Positions 8,601-16,831 are shown, counted from the stretch's first letter. The stretch: DNA of 64,000 nucleotides from Rhodohalobacter sp. SW132 (GCF_003390325.1 NZ_QUOK01000004.1:124001-188000), one strand, 5' to 3'. The notes: generated from the letters alone by a model not told the origin. Program-made: numbers and translations.

Positions 8601-11600
8601 ACCACAGGTTCCATATGGTTCATCATACAATTAAGCAGCTCCCGGAACTGCGGATGGATATATTCAGGTTCAAAATCGGGTTCATCCCCGGCAAGAAAAG
8701 TCACGAACAAATCCCGGTTTTCTGCAAATCGGTTGTATTCCGACCCTTCGAATATTTGTGCGGCACTCTCTTCCGGAATACCATTCTCTTTAAAGATCGC
8801 TTTTTCATACGCATAAGAAGTGGACGGAAATAGCATAATGGGTGATTCTATTCCCGATCTGAATATCCGAACTGCCAGTTCCAATTGCTCTTCAGCGTTT
8901 TTTACGGGCTGAAAGGCTATCCATTTGGGTTTCGGTTTTTTCAGATCGCACAAAAAATTGGATTCTGAATCGGGAAAATGCCCCGATACGTTTCCGCACA
9001 GATGCCGGATCCAGCTCCTGAACACCCTTCCGCCATTGAAACCCGACGGTGTGATATCGAGCATCCGTTCTGCAGAATAACTTAGCAGAGATCCATTAAT
9101 GGAGATAGATTCTGTTTGAATATTGAGGTCGAAATTGTTGATTTGCGGTTCAAACCCTTCTTCACGAACCCATTCGATCGCTGAATCAACCGAATGAATG
9201 ATTTCCCGCAACACAGTTTCACCCTGCCAGCCCTGGGGTACGGTTCCGGTACGATAGAGCAGATTTAGAATCTGATCTTCATTTTTATCCTGCATCCTCC
9301 ATCCAAAGACACGATCAAATAATTTGTGATACTCAAGGCTGCTTAACTCAAATTCTTTTTTTCTCTCTTCTGCGCGATTAATTTCCGGATTGAACCGGCT
9401 CTTGAAAAACGTCTGAACCGGGTTTGCGTAAAATCTGTCAAGCTCTTCAAATGGGATAAAATCTCCGTTCTCTTCAATGGAAATGGGATCGCCCGGCTGA
9501 AGGCCCCGTACTCCCGTACCCCGCTTAAACATCCGTTCAGATGCCAGAAACTCTGTTTTCGCAAAAGATGTCCCCTTCCTGAAATTCTCCCGTGAAAACC
9601 CGTGAAGCGGTGAATTATGTACAATATCTTCTGCTTTTTTTCCCGTAGTATCTGCGATAAAATTTACCCATTCATTCACAATCGGCGAAGGTGGAATCGG
9701 CTCATTGTCCACACGGCTCATCCCGATATAACTGCAGTAATGAACATCGCCGGCTGCCATAACCGATTCCAGGAACAGATTGCGATCTTCATTCTTCCGG
9801 TTTCGGTCGGTCGGCGCGGGATTCCGGGCCATCAGATCAAAGTCAGCTGACTTCGGTTTTCGGGGAAAATCGGCTTCGTTGAGACCAATCAGCGCAACTA
9901 CTTTTGCAGGGATCGATCTCACCGGCACCATCGTGCTGAATGTTACACCGCGTGAAAAGAGAGCCGTCGAGGCAGAGCTGTTTTCGAGCTGTTTTTTGAA
10001 TTGCGCACGAAAAAGACGAAACGTGATTTTCTGTTTGGTTCCGGAGGTTTCTGCCGCTTCAGTGATCCTGTCAAGGCATCTTCGGATTTCATCACTTTCC
10101 TTCTCTTTTAAAACACCATCAGAGCAGAATGAACGAATGAGTTTCAGGGTAAAATCACACCAGCCAGACACCGTTTTTTTTGATTCGGATACTTTCCCAA
10201 AATCTCTCAGATTCCCAACGAAACCTGAAAAAGCGGACCAGTCCTCTTCCCGGTCTCGTCCCTGGATCTTGTGGAAGTGAATTTCACCATCGTCGAACGG
10301 ATCATCCTGCTCCCCCATCAGCATCCCTTTCCAGCCGCGATTGAGTGCCGATTGCCAGGTTTGCAGATCACTTTCCGGCTGTCCCGCCGCCCGTCTGTGA
10401 TCCCCATCCGCACCCCAAATCACGTGATTCTCTTCCATCCACCGCTTGATACGGGACGCACCGGATTCCGATACATCATACCGGCTCCGGACCTCTTCTT
10501 CCAGGAACAGGTCCATCACCTCTGTGAAGCTCAGGCGTGAATCGATCAGATCCAGCAGTTGTGTGAGCACGCGCTTCAGCCCGCTGCCGCTAATCCCTCC
10601 AAAACCGGCGTGATACGGGATGGAAGGAAACCCCTTCTGTTCCGTTCCAAACACCGCTTGAATAAACGGCAGGTACGTTTCAAGGTCGGGGGTTGCAACT
10701 AATACATCATCCGGGCTCAGATCCGGATCATCCCGAAAACGGCGCAGCAGAAACTGGTGAAGGTTTTCGATTTCACGCAGAGGCGTATGACACGAACGAA
10801 CCTCAACTGAACTCAGGTCACCTGTCCATCCATCGGGATTCCTGTTCTCCAGGATTGATTTTTGAACGTGACTTAAAAAAGAATCGGGATTTGAATCAAC
10901 CTTATCAATAACAAACTCATTCGCAGTTTGATGAAAATCGTACAGTAATCCGACCCCCTTCTGTTCTTCGCCAAACGCCTGAACCAACGCGTTCTCATTC
11001 TCAGACGCTTCACTTTTTTTGTGCTGCAGATCCATCCGAAAAACTAAAACATCGGTTTGTGATGATGTATTTTCCGCCATTTTAACGATCGCGACAGGAA
11101 TCAAACCCGGATTAAAAAAATAAACCGGCTGCGGATGTTCCGTTTTGCCGGACTTTAGATCGTTTGTTATCTCCAGAATTAATTCTGCTTTATTGGGAAA
11201 CCCGGTTCCCTTCTCGCGTTTTTTTCTCTCCTTCTCCAGTTCATTCCACAGTTTTGCCTGCCACTGCTCGTCCGAATCTGCCGAAATATTCCCTTTCTGC
11301 CACCCAGTGATCAATTCCGGCCTGTACACGATATACTGGTCATAGACCGATGAAATCCTTGCCGAAAGCTGAAATACCGCCTTTTCTTTGATCTCTTCAG
11401 GCTGCATGCGAATATATCGATCGGGCCGTGAGAATTTAGAGCGTTTGTCATCATCCATAAGCAGATCAAACAGAGACCATGTCAGCGGGCCAGGATCTGA
11501 TGGAAGCTGCGAAGGAAGTGTTCGATACGACTTTCGAATCTGCTGAAACTGCCACTCCGCAGGCAATAAAAAGTGACAGTTGGCCAATATTCCGTTCTGT

Positions 11601-11755
11601 TTTGAAAGAATCAGCCGAAGCCACCGTGATGTATCAAGGTTGGGAACAACGATCTGAACCGGCTCGAACGGATCTTCCGGGATTCGCCCGACTAATTCCG
11701 CAGCGAGCTTTTCGGCGAGATCTGTTAAAGAGTGACTCTTGTAAATGTGGAGCAT
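8597..11755 (-). CDS. recC: exodeoxyribonuclease V subunit gamma (RecC)
   Basis: RecC is the Chi-recognising scaffold subunit of RecBCD, with inactivated helicase-like and nuclease-like folds. The 1052-residue protein starts MLHIYKSHSLTDLAEKLA, a typical RecC opening, and contains the family signatures VVPNLDTSRWLRL, LLRRFRDDPDLSPDDVLVATPDLE, GLNEADFPRK and PIPPSPIVNEW, as well as the late DRFYANPVQTFFKSRF. Length is close to E. coli RecC (1122). It is the first gene of the minus-strand operon; 167 bases separate it from the divergent secreted-protein gene. Chi itself cannot be deduced, because recognition residues vary between groups. Confidence 0.95.
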   Translation of the reverse strand: MLHIYKSHSLTDLAEKLAAELVGRIPEDPFEPVQIVVPNLDTSRWLRLILSKQNGILANCHFLLPAEWQFQQIRKSYRTLPSQLPSDPGPLTWSLFDLLMDDDKRSKFSRPDRYIRMQPEEIKEKAVFQLSARISSVYDQYIVYRPELITGWQKGNISADSDEQWQAKLWNELEKERKKREKGTGFPNKAELILEITNDLKSGKTEHPQPVYFFNPGLIPVAIVKMAENTSSQTDVLVFRMDLQHKKSEASENENALVQAFGEEQKGVGLLYDFHQTANEFVIDKVDSNPDSFLSHVQKSILENRNPDGWTGDLSSVEVRSCHTPLREIENLHQFLLRRFRDDPDLSPDDVLVATPDLETYLPFIQAVFGTEQKGFPSIPYHAGFGGISGSGLKRVLTQLLDLIDSRLSFTEVMDLFLEEEVRSRYDVSESGASRIKRWMEENHVIWGADGDHRRAAGQPESDLQTWQSALNRGWKGMLMGEQDDPFDDGEIHFHKIQGRDREEDWSAFSGFVGNLRDFGKVSESKKTVSGWCDFTLKLIRSFCSDGVLKEKESDEIRRCLDRITEAAETSGTKQKITFRLFRAQFKKQLENSSASTALFSRGVTFSTMVPVRSIPAKVVALIGLNEADFPRKPKSADFDLMARNPAPTDRNRKNEDRNLFLESVMAAGDVHYCSYIGMSRVDNEPIPPSPIVNEWVNFIADTTGKKAEDIVHNSPLHGFSRENFRKGTSFAKTEFLASERMFKRGTGVRGLQPGDPISIEENGDFIPFEELDRFYANPVQTFFKSRFNPEINRAEERKKEFELSSLEYHKLFDRVFGWRMQDKNEDQILNLLYRTGTVPQGWQGETVLREIIHSVDSAIEWVREEGFEPQINNFDLNIQTESISINGSLLSYSAERMLDITPSGFNGGRVFRSWIRHLCGNVSGHFPDSESNFLCDLKKPKPKWIAFQPVKNAEEQLELAVRIFRSGIESPIMLFPSTSYAYEKAIFKENGIPEESAAQIFEGSEYNRFAENRDLFVTFLAGDEPDFEPEYIHPQFRELLNCMMNHMEPVV

Positions 11756-11830
11756 AAAACGGGTCTGTAATTATCGGCCTTCCGGGTTGATCAGATGATA
11801 CTGAATTGTGGAATGTATCAAAAGTAATGA

Positions 11831-11860
11831 GCCCGGGTGACAGACTGTGTCATCCCGGGC
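11831..11860. promoter_or_regulatory. strong inverted repeat between divergent genes
   Basis: The arms GCCCGGGTGACA and TGTCATCCCGGGC pair over 12 bp with one bulged base and a 5-base loop. The core TGACA-N5-TGTCA is palindromic. It sits between recC (start 11755, minus) and the gene at 11923 (plus). There is no T-run after it in either direction, so a terminator role is unlikely; an operator or a structured leader for the recCBD message is possible. Confidence 0.4.
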
Positions 11861-11869
11861 AAAAAAATT

Positions 11870-11897
11870 TTGCGTATTACTAACGATTTAGTATAAT
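11870..11897 (+). promoter_or_regulatory. possible sigma-70-like promoter for the gene at 11923
   Basis: TTGCGT at 11870-11875 and a perfect TATAAT at 11892-11897 are separated by 16 bases and lie 26 bases before the ATG. Main promoters of Bacteroidota usually look different (TTTG and TAnnTTTG), so this is only a candidate. Confidence 0.3.
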
Positions 11898-11922
11898 AAC
11901 AGCGAACACTTAAAAAATAGAG

Positions 11923-13278
11923 ATGAACAAGCTGAAAGTTGTACTCCTGTTTTTACTGATTACAGCCGGGCAAACGGCAGAAAGCACTGCACAAACTACT
12001 ATCAAAGGCACCGTTACGAGCCTGAATGGTGAGCTGATTCCGAATATTGTGCTCACTCCTCACCCAGCCGGTCAAACCACCATTTTCAATCGGCCGACCG
12101 AGGTGATCGCCGGCCCTGAGGGGTCATACGAAATTACTATTGCGGAACCCGGCATTTATAACTTATCCATAGCGGCAGTACACCATCAGAACCTGAGGCT
12201 TCCGGTGATGATTTACGATCAGGAGAACATTGAGATGGATATCCGGCTGGTGCCGCGATACTATAATAATGGCATGTATTTTGATCAGGAACCGTACCGG
12301 GAGTGGATTCGGGTGTATGGCAATTTCAACAATTATGATTTTCATACCGCACCGATTTTTGACCTGAATAGTGATGGCTCGATATCAGCTACCATTCCGG
12401 CCGACCGCGATACGGTCCGTTACCAGGTCCGCGGAATATCGGGAGGCCCTGTCCCGCTTCCCGGTGAGGCTCTTACGGCGATCCGACCGAACCGAACATT
12501 CGAGGGGGTAATCATCCCACCGGCTAACGCTGATTCCATCGAATTGAGATTTGATCCAAATGAACAGACGAAGTATCAAAAAAATGTAGGCCCGATTTCA
12601 CCGACCCCTGCCCACAGGCCCAATGCCAGACTTTCGTTTTCAAATCCATCTGACTATTTCTGGATTCAACCTCTCTCACTGGTTCAAACCACTTACAAAA
12701 ACTATGAGATAAATTCTTCTGATAATACTGTCGAACCCGATTCAAATGACCAAAATAACGGAGAGCTGTCCGGTTGGATGAATAGAATTGCGAACAATGC
12801 AAAAAAGTATAGAAAAGAGATTCGGACAACGTTAGAAGATGATTCACTGCATCCGCAGCAGCGAGCAGCACTTTACATCGCATACTTGGGATTGCTCAAT
12901 CAGCAAGTTCGATGGAATGAGCATGTGGGAGAGGATTCACCAGAGGACGGACCCGGACCTGAATTTCTTCTGCAGGTTATACAAGAGGTTCATCCGCTGC
13001 ACCCGGTGTGGGGGCGAAATCCGGGAGCTGCTACCCAATTACTGGAACAGTCCGGTTTCAACCCTGAGGTTGTGGAGTATTCAGAGAAGATGGTTCGTGA
13101 ACATACCGATGATTTGGTTGTGCGGTACCTTGTACTCGAACTGATTGAAAAGAAAGCTCATCAATATGAGGATGCCCGGGAGATGCCGGAATACAGCTGG
13201 ATTGTGGAACGATATGGTGAAAACCATCTCGCCCGGCAAGCGATTGTTGCCTACTTACGCGGCTCCCGAACCGATTAA
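11923..13278 (+). CDS. secreted protein with N-terminal carboxypeptidase-regulatory-like domain
   Basis: The 451-residue protein has a clear Sec signal peptide (positive MNKLK, hydrophobic VVLLFLLITAG, cleavage near STAQ, residue 24). Residues 25-110 resemble a transthyretin-like or carboxypeptidase regulatory domain (TTIKGTVTSLNGELIPNIVL, then a GSYEITI beta strand and an IRLVPR end). The remainder is not recognised. From about residue 300 it becomes helical (QQRAALYIAYLGLLNQQ) and looks like the helical linker seen upstream of thioredoxin domains in some Bacteroidota proteins, but no thioredoxin CxxC domain follows. It is transcribed alone, divergently from recC. Function unknown; likely periplasmic or cell-surface. 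Confidence 0.7.
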   Translation: MNKLKVVLLFLLITAGQTAESTAQTTIKGTVTSLNGELIPNIVLTPHPAGQTTIFNRPTEVIAGPEGSYEITIAEPGIYNLSIAAVHHQNLRLPVMIYDQENIEMDIRLVPRYYNNGMYFDQEPYREWIRVYGNFNNYDFHTAPIFDLNSDGSISATIPADRDTVRYQVRGISGGPVPLPGEALTAIRPNRTFEGVIIPPANADSIELRFDPNEQTKYQKNVGPISPTPAHRPNARLSFSNPSDYFWIQPLSLVQTTYKNYEINSSDNTVEPDSNDQNNGELSGWMNRIANNAKKYRKEIRTTLEDDSLHPQQRAALYIAYLGLLNQQVRWNEHVGEDSPEDGPGPEFLLQVIQEVHPLHPVWGRNPGAATQLLEQSGFNPEVVEYSEKMVREHTDDLVVRYLVLELIEKKAHQYEDAREMPEYSWIVERYGENHLARQAIVAYLRGSRTD

Positions 13279-13286
13279 TGACCGGT

Positions 13287-13646
13287 TTACCCTGTAACTC
13301 TGCCGAGATGTGCCTGTATAGCAGCTTCAACAACGGATGAATAAGAAGCTTTTGCAGAATCCGCCCACTCTTTTAATTTATTCAGAGTTTCCACTTCAAG
13401 ATAATAGCTGGCCACTTTCTTTTCGGGGCGATCCTGCTCTTCAAGATTCTCCTGCTGAGCTTTTTGCGCTTTCATTTTTTCCGTAAAGGAGTTCGCCAGC
13501 GACATACTGCTATCATTCTGGTAGTCACTGAAGATGCTGTCGCTTCGGCCCGACCGCGGTCGATTATCCCCCACATAACTGAACTCCGATTTTTCATCAC
13601 CAAGCGAATCGATTGGAGAAAATCCTAAACTTCGTTTCAAGCCCAT
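13287..13646 (-). CDS. ribbon-helix-helix partner of ParA
   Basis: The 119-residue protein has a low-complexity, charged N-terminal tail (residues 1-75, including a basic RPRSGRS at 29-35 and a glutamine/glutamate-rich stretch 58-71) and a C-terminal ribbon-helix-helix: strand VASYYLEVET (78-87), helix LNKLKEWADSAK, turn, helix SYSSVVEAAIQAHL. This matches the architecture of small ParA partner proteins such as ParG and Omega, whose flexible tail carries an arginine that stimulates ParA and whose RHH binds operator or centromere DNA. It starts 2 bases after the parA stop, so the two are co-translated. Partner assignment is an inference from fold and linkage; there is no ParB-type protein here. 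Confidence 0.7.
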   Translation of the reverse strand: MGLKRSLGFSPIDSLGDEKSEFSYVGDNRPRSGRSDSIFSDYQNDSSMSLANSFTEKMKAQKAQQENLEEQDRPEKKVASYYLEVETLNKLKEWADSAKASYSSVVEAAIQAHLGRVTG

Positions 13647-13648
13647 GA

Positions 13649-14401
13649 TTAATATCCGTTTCTGATCTCTTTGGCTAACTCGAGGTAATCTTTTGCGCCG
13701 TGACTTTGGCTGTCGTATTCAAATATTGTTTTATGATGTGAAGGGGCTTCGGCAAGTGCGATATTATCGCGGATGACCGTATTAAATACTTTCGCTCCAA
13801 AATGCTCGCGGATATGCCCCACTACCTCTCTGTTCAGATTTTTACGCTTATCGAAGAGAGTGCATACAATGCCTTCCACTTTCAAATCTGGGTTGAGACG
13901 CTGCTGAACGATTTTGATCAGATCCATCAATTTTGAGAGTCCGTGCAGGGCCAGGTATTCACTCTGCAGCACAATCACCAGTTCATCAGCTGCTGTAAAT
14001 GCGTTCAGTGTGAGAAGCCCGAGGTTTGGAGGGCAATCGAGAAGAATGAAATCATAATCATCCTCAATCTCTTTCAGCGCCGATCTTAGAATCTGTTCTC
14101 TTGCAGGTTCATTGACCAGTTCCATCTCTGCTCCGGAAAGCTCAATGGATGCCGGTAACAGATCGAAACCGTTATGCTCCATCACAATATCACGGGCAGA
14201 CAATTGCCCCTTCAGCATGTGATAGATATTATTTTTCATTTTTGAAGAGTGAATCTTCAATGAATACGTTAGGTTCGCCTGCGGATCCATGTCAACCAGA
14301 AGCACTTTGTAACCAATTTTACTCAGTCCTGCCCCGGTATTAATTGTGGTCGTCGTTTTACCGACTCCGCCCTTTTGATTTGTAAATGCTATTTTTCTCA
14401 T
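13649..14401 (-). CDS. ParA family ATPase
   Basis: The protein (250 residues) is a deviant-Walker-A ATPase: KGGVGKTT at 10-17 with signature lysine K10 and P-loop K15, Walker A' VDMDPQ with D39, and Walker B ILLDCPP with D122. It is Soj-like: short, without the N-terminal helix-turn-helix domain of plasmid ParA type Ia. Such ATPases use DNA-stimulated cycling to position chromosomes, plasmids, chemotaxis arrays or microcompartments. The cargo is not evident. The immediate neighbour is an RHH protein rather than ParB, and gidB/parB or dnaA are absent, so it is not the usual origin-linked Soj/Spo0J pair. Confidence 0.9.
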   Translation of the reverse strand: MRKIAFTNQKGGVGKTTTTINTGAGLSKIGYKVLLVDMDPQANLTYSLKIHSSKMKNNIYHMLKGQLSARDIVMEHNGFDLLPASIELSGAEMELVNEPAREQILRSALKEIEDDYDFILLDCPPNLGLLTLNAFTAADELVIVLQSEYLALHGLSKLMDLIKIVQQRLNPDLKVEGIVCTLFDKRKNLNREVVGHIREHFGAKVFNTVIRDNIALAEAPSHHKTIFEYDSQSHGAKDYLELAKEIRNGY

Positions 14402-14794
14402 AAGAAGGAAGAAATTGTTAGTAGATCTGTTAACAGGAGTAATCAGGAACCCATTTGTTACAAGAAATATTAAATATCCTTAATATTTGAAGGGTGTAAC
14501 CTTTCACCTCTCTTTATCGGCATTTTTTCTTTTTTTGTTCAGTCACTCTGTGATTTTTTGATATAATTCTGATAAATGCCCCGGTTCGATAGCCTTATTA
14601 CATATCGGGTCTTTTTAATCACATAAAGATGAAAAAATGCTAATCTCCCTGCAGATCCTACCATTATGGTTTTCAAATCTGTTATGGTGTATCCCATTTT
14701 TACAATATCTTGCAATCAGAAAATATCATCCCTGTTTCGATGTGTTTCAGAAATGTTGATACGAATAACTTCACAAATTGATCGATAAAAACAG
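14402..14794. other. intergenic region between divergent parA and thioesterase genes
   Basis: This 393-base region must hold the promoters for both directions. The half near parA contains a perfect inverted repeat (14465-14488) and a GGTG...CACC inverted repeat at about 14493-14508. The rest is AT-rich with T-runs. No small gene or RNA is recognisable. Confidence 0.5.
14465..14488. promoter_or_regulatory. perfect palindrome upstream of parA
   Basis: The arms AAATATTAA and TTAATATTT are perfect inverted repeats with a 6-base spacer (ATATCC), 64 to 87 bases before the parA start. RHH partners of ParA commonly autoregulate their operon by binding repeats at this kind of place, so it is a plausible operator. 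The AT-only sequence makes chance occurrence more likely than for a mixed palindrome. Confidence 0.35.
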
Positions 14795-15187
14795 ATGTCC
14801 AGTAAATATCCACCTATGCGATTTTTCAGCCGTAAACTCATCAAACCTACCGATTTAAACGCGCACGGCACCCTTTTTGGAGGCTCTGTTCTTGCCTGGA
14901 TTGATGAAGAAGCAGCTATCTATGTGATTTGCCAGCTTGGAAAAGGAAATATTGTTACAAAATTTATGTCGGAAATTAATTTTGTGAGCTCTGCAAAACT
15001 TGGAGATATCATCGAAATCGGGATGGAAACCGTGGATTTTGGCCGAACATCGATAACTGTACGGTGCGAAGTCCGTCAAAAATTTACACATAACACAATT
15101 ATCAGCATCGATAAAATTGTGTTTGTCCACATGGACAAAAATGGTAAACCAGCACCACATAATGTTACTGAACCTGCAAACGAGTAA
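14795..15187 (+). CDS. acyl-CoA thioesterase, YciA-like hotdog protein
   Basis: The 130-residue single hotdog domain shows the family motif NAHGTLFGGSVLAWIDEEAA (residues 23-42), where the asparagine and the aspartate on the long helix are the usual catalytic residues, followed by VTKFMSEINFVSSAKLGD and a VTxxC-type strand. It resembles YciA/BACH acyl-CoA hydrolases that release free fatty acids and CoA in the cytoplasm. Substrate chain length cannot be read from the sequence. The Hpt gene starts 2 bases after its stop, so the two are in one operon. Confidence 0.88.
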   Translation: MSSKYPPMRFFSRKLIKPTDLNAHGTLFGGSVLAWIDEEAAIYVICQLGKGNIVTKFMSEINFVSSAKLGDIIEIGMETVDFGRTSITVRCEVRQKFTHNTIISIDKIVFVHMDKNGKPAPHNVTEPANE

Positions 15188-15189
15188 TT

Positions 15190-15558
15190 ATGACTACTGA
15201 CAAAGGCCCCATTGACTTTCAAATCATCAGAGATATGCTCTATAACGACGAAGCTTATGTGGATGAGTTTTGTCAGGCATCTGTAACTTCATTCACGGAA
15301 TTCAAGAACAACTTCCACAAAAATGTTATGGAAGAAGATCTTGAAACGCTCAGGCGTACCGGCCATAAAATTAAGCCGGTTGCAAAAATGCTTAAGCTCG
15401 ATCCGCTTCTCGAAACGTATGAGAAATCTAAAATCTTACTCTCAGAAAGTTCTGATGAGGATATAGCGAAAATGAAGAAAAAATATGCTGATGATATGGA
15501 TGCATATTGTGATAAGATACTTCAGCAGCTAAAAGAACGAAGTGAAAATGTGAGCTGA
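15190..15558 (+). CDS. stand-alone histidine phosphotransfer (Hpt) protein
   Basis: The 122-residue protein is all-helical and carries the Hpt signature LRRTGHKIKPVAKML with the phospho-accepting histidine at H59 and the conserved lysine at K60. It has no kinase, receiver or membrane part, so it would shuttle phosphate between a receiver domain and another partner. No kinase or response regulator gene is adjacent. The nearest candidate partner is the hybrid sensor at 20460-21569, which has a receiver domain but no ATPase domain. The link between them is an inference. It follows the thioesterase gene after a 2-base gap. Confidence 0.82.
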   Translation: MTTDKGPIDFQIIRDMLYNDEAYVDEFCQASVTSFTEFKNNFHKNVMEEDLETLRRTGHKIKPVAKMLKLDPLLETYEKSKILLSESSDEDIAKMKKKYADDMDAYCDKILQQLKERSENVS

Positions 15559-15609
15559 TTTTAAACCATCATCAAAACAATAACTATTGATCAAACATAA
15601 TTGAATAGA

Positions 15610-16629
15610 ATGGAGACTATACTTGTTACCGGCGGAACCGGATTTATTGGAAGTCATACTATTGTTGAGCTTCTCACTGAGGGATACCGAGTTGTCGCAA
15701 TGGACAACCTCTCGAACAGTAAAGTAACGTCTCTTGACCGGGTTGAAGAAATCACCGGCAAACGTGCCGAATTTATTAAAGCTGATTTACTTGATGAGCC
15801 AGCCCTGGATCAACTATTCAGTGAAAATAACATCGATGCTGTCATTCATTTTGCAGGGTTAAAAGCGGTTGGAGAATCCGTGGAAAAACCGCTTATGTAC
15901 TACACAAACAATATTACCGGAACCGTGAATCTATGCCGTGCGATGCAAAAGCACAATGTTAAACGACTCGTTTTCAGCTCATCTGCTACCGTTTACGGTG
16001 ACCCCTCCGAATCCCCGTTAACTGAAGATTCCAGCCTTTCGGCAACCAACCCGTATGGACAAACCAAACTTACAATTGAATATATTTTACGTGATTTATG
16101 TGTTAGCGATCCCTCCTGGAAGATAGCGCTGCTCAGATATTTCAACCCGGTTGGAGCACACCAAAGTGGAATTATTGGTGAAGATCCATCCGGAATCCCC
16201 AATAACCTGATGCCATTTGTAACCCAGGTAGCTGTAGGTAAAAGAGAAAAACTGTCGGTTTTTGGCGGTGACTATCCCACCCACGACGGCACCGGAGTCA
16301 GAGATTATATTCACGTAGTAGACCTCGCAAAAGGCCATCTGAAATCCCTGGAACATCTTGATAATATTTCAGGTGCCGAGGCCTACAATCTGGGCACTGG
16401 CAAAGGATCCAGCGTGCTTGATGTAATACATACCTTTGAAAAGGCAACCGGTCAGAACATTGACTACGAAATTACAGATCGTCGCCCCGGTGATGCCGCG
16501 ATCTGTTTCGCTGATCCTTCAAAAGCAGAAAAGCAGCTAAACTGGCAAACTGAACTCACGCTTGAAGAGATGTGCCGTGATGCCTGGAACTGGCAGACAA
16601 AGAATCCGAATGGATATGAACGAGAATAG
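15610..16629 (+). CDS. galE: UDP-glucose 4-epimerase
   Basis: GalE interconverts UDP-glucose and UDP-galactose using a bound NAD+. The protein (339 residues from the ATG at 15610) is an extended SDR: TGGTGFIGSH nucleotide-binding motif at 7-16, the catalytic triad S124 in VFSSSATVYG and Y149xxxK153 in NPYGQTKL, RYFNPVGAH, and GVRDYIHVVDLA near the C-terminus. An in-frame TTG at 15601 would add three residues, but the ATG gives the usual N-terminus METILVTGG. The last codons form the left arm of a terminator-like hairpin. Confidence 0.95.
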   Translation: METILVTGGTGFIGSHTIVELLTEGYRVVAMDNLSNSKVTSLDRVEEITGKRAEFIKADLLDEPALDQLFSENNIDAVIHFAGLKAVGESVEKPLMYYTNNITGTVNLCRAMQKHNVKRLVFSSSATVYGDPSESPLTEDSSLSATNPYGQTKLTIEYILRDLCVSDPSWKIALLRYFNPVGAHQSGIIGEDPSGIPNNLMPFVTQVAVGKREKLSVFGGDYPTHDGTGVRDYIHVVDLAKGHLKSLEHLDNISGAEAYNLGTGKGSSVLDVIHTFEKATGQNIDYEITDRRPGDAAICFADPSKAEKQLNWQTELTLEEMCRDAWNWQTKNPNGYERE

Positions 16630-16656
16630 TCATATCCATTCGATTAATAATTCTTT
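16607..16656 (+). terminator. hairpin spanning the galE stop codon
   Basis: The arms CGAATGGATATGA (16607-16619) and TCATATCCATTCG (16630-16642) are perfect 13-bp inverted repeats with a 10-base loop that contains the galE stop. A weak U-rich tail, ATTAATAATTCTTTT, follows. It probably ends the thioesterase-Hpt-galE transcript. Confidence 0.55.
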
Positions 16657-16679
16657 TAAATTGTAATAATAAAGTTTGC

Positions 16680-16720
16680 CCTAACAAGTGAGATTATCTG
16701 CTCATCATTTGTTAGAACTC
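16680..16720. promoter_or_regulatory. inverted repeat upstream of the ECF sigma gene
   Basis: CTAACAA (16681-16687) and TTGTTAG (16709-16715) are perfect inverted repeats 21 bases apart, 117 bases before the sigma gene. Two half-sites two helical turns plus apart would suit a dimeric regulator, but nothing identifies one. Confidence 0.25.
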
Positions 16721-16831
16721 AGGGTAACTCATCCAAATATTAGAATTTTAAAAAAAATCGCTTTATTCTGTAAGGGTTTTCACCTATTTGGATCATACAA
16801 ATGATATCCAATCCAAAAAGATGAGTAAAGC

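Noticed and set aside
8601-8630. Upstream in-frame start for RecB at 8630
   Set aside because: The ATG at 8600 overlaps the recC stop in the ATGA pattern also used for recD, and gives the standard N-terminus.
9780-10280. Long plus-strand frame of 166 codons opposite recC
   Set aside because: It lies entirely inside recC on the other strand, with no conserved motif and arginine/serine-rich composition typical of antisense frames.
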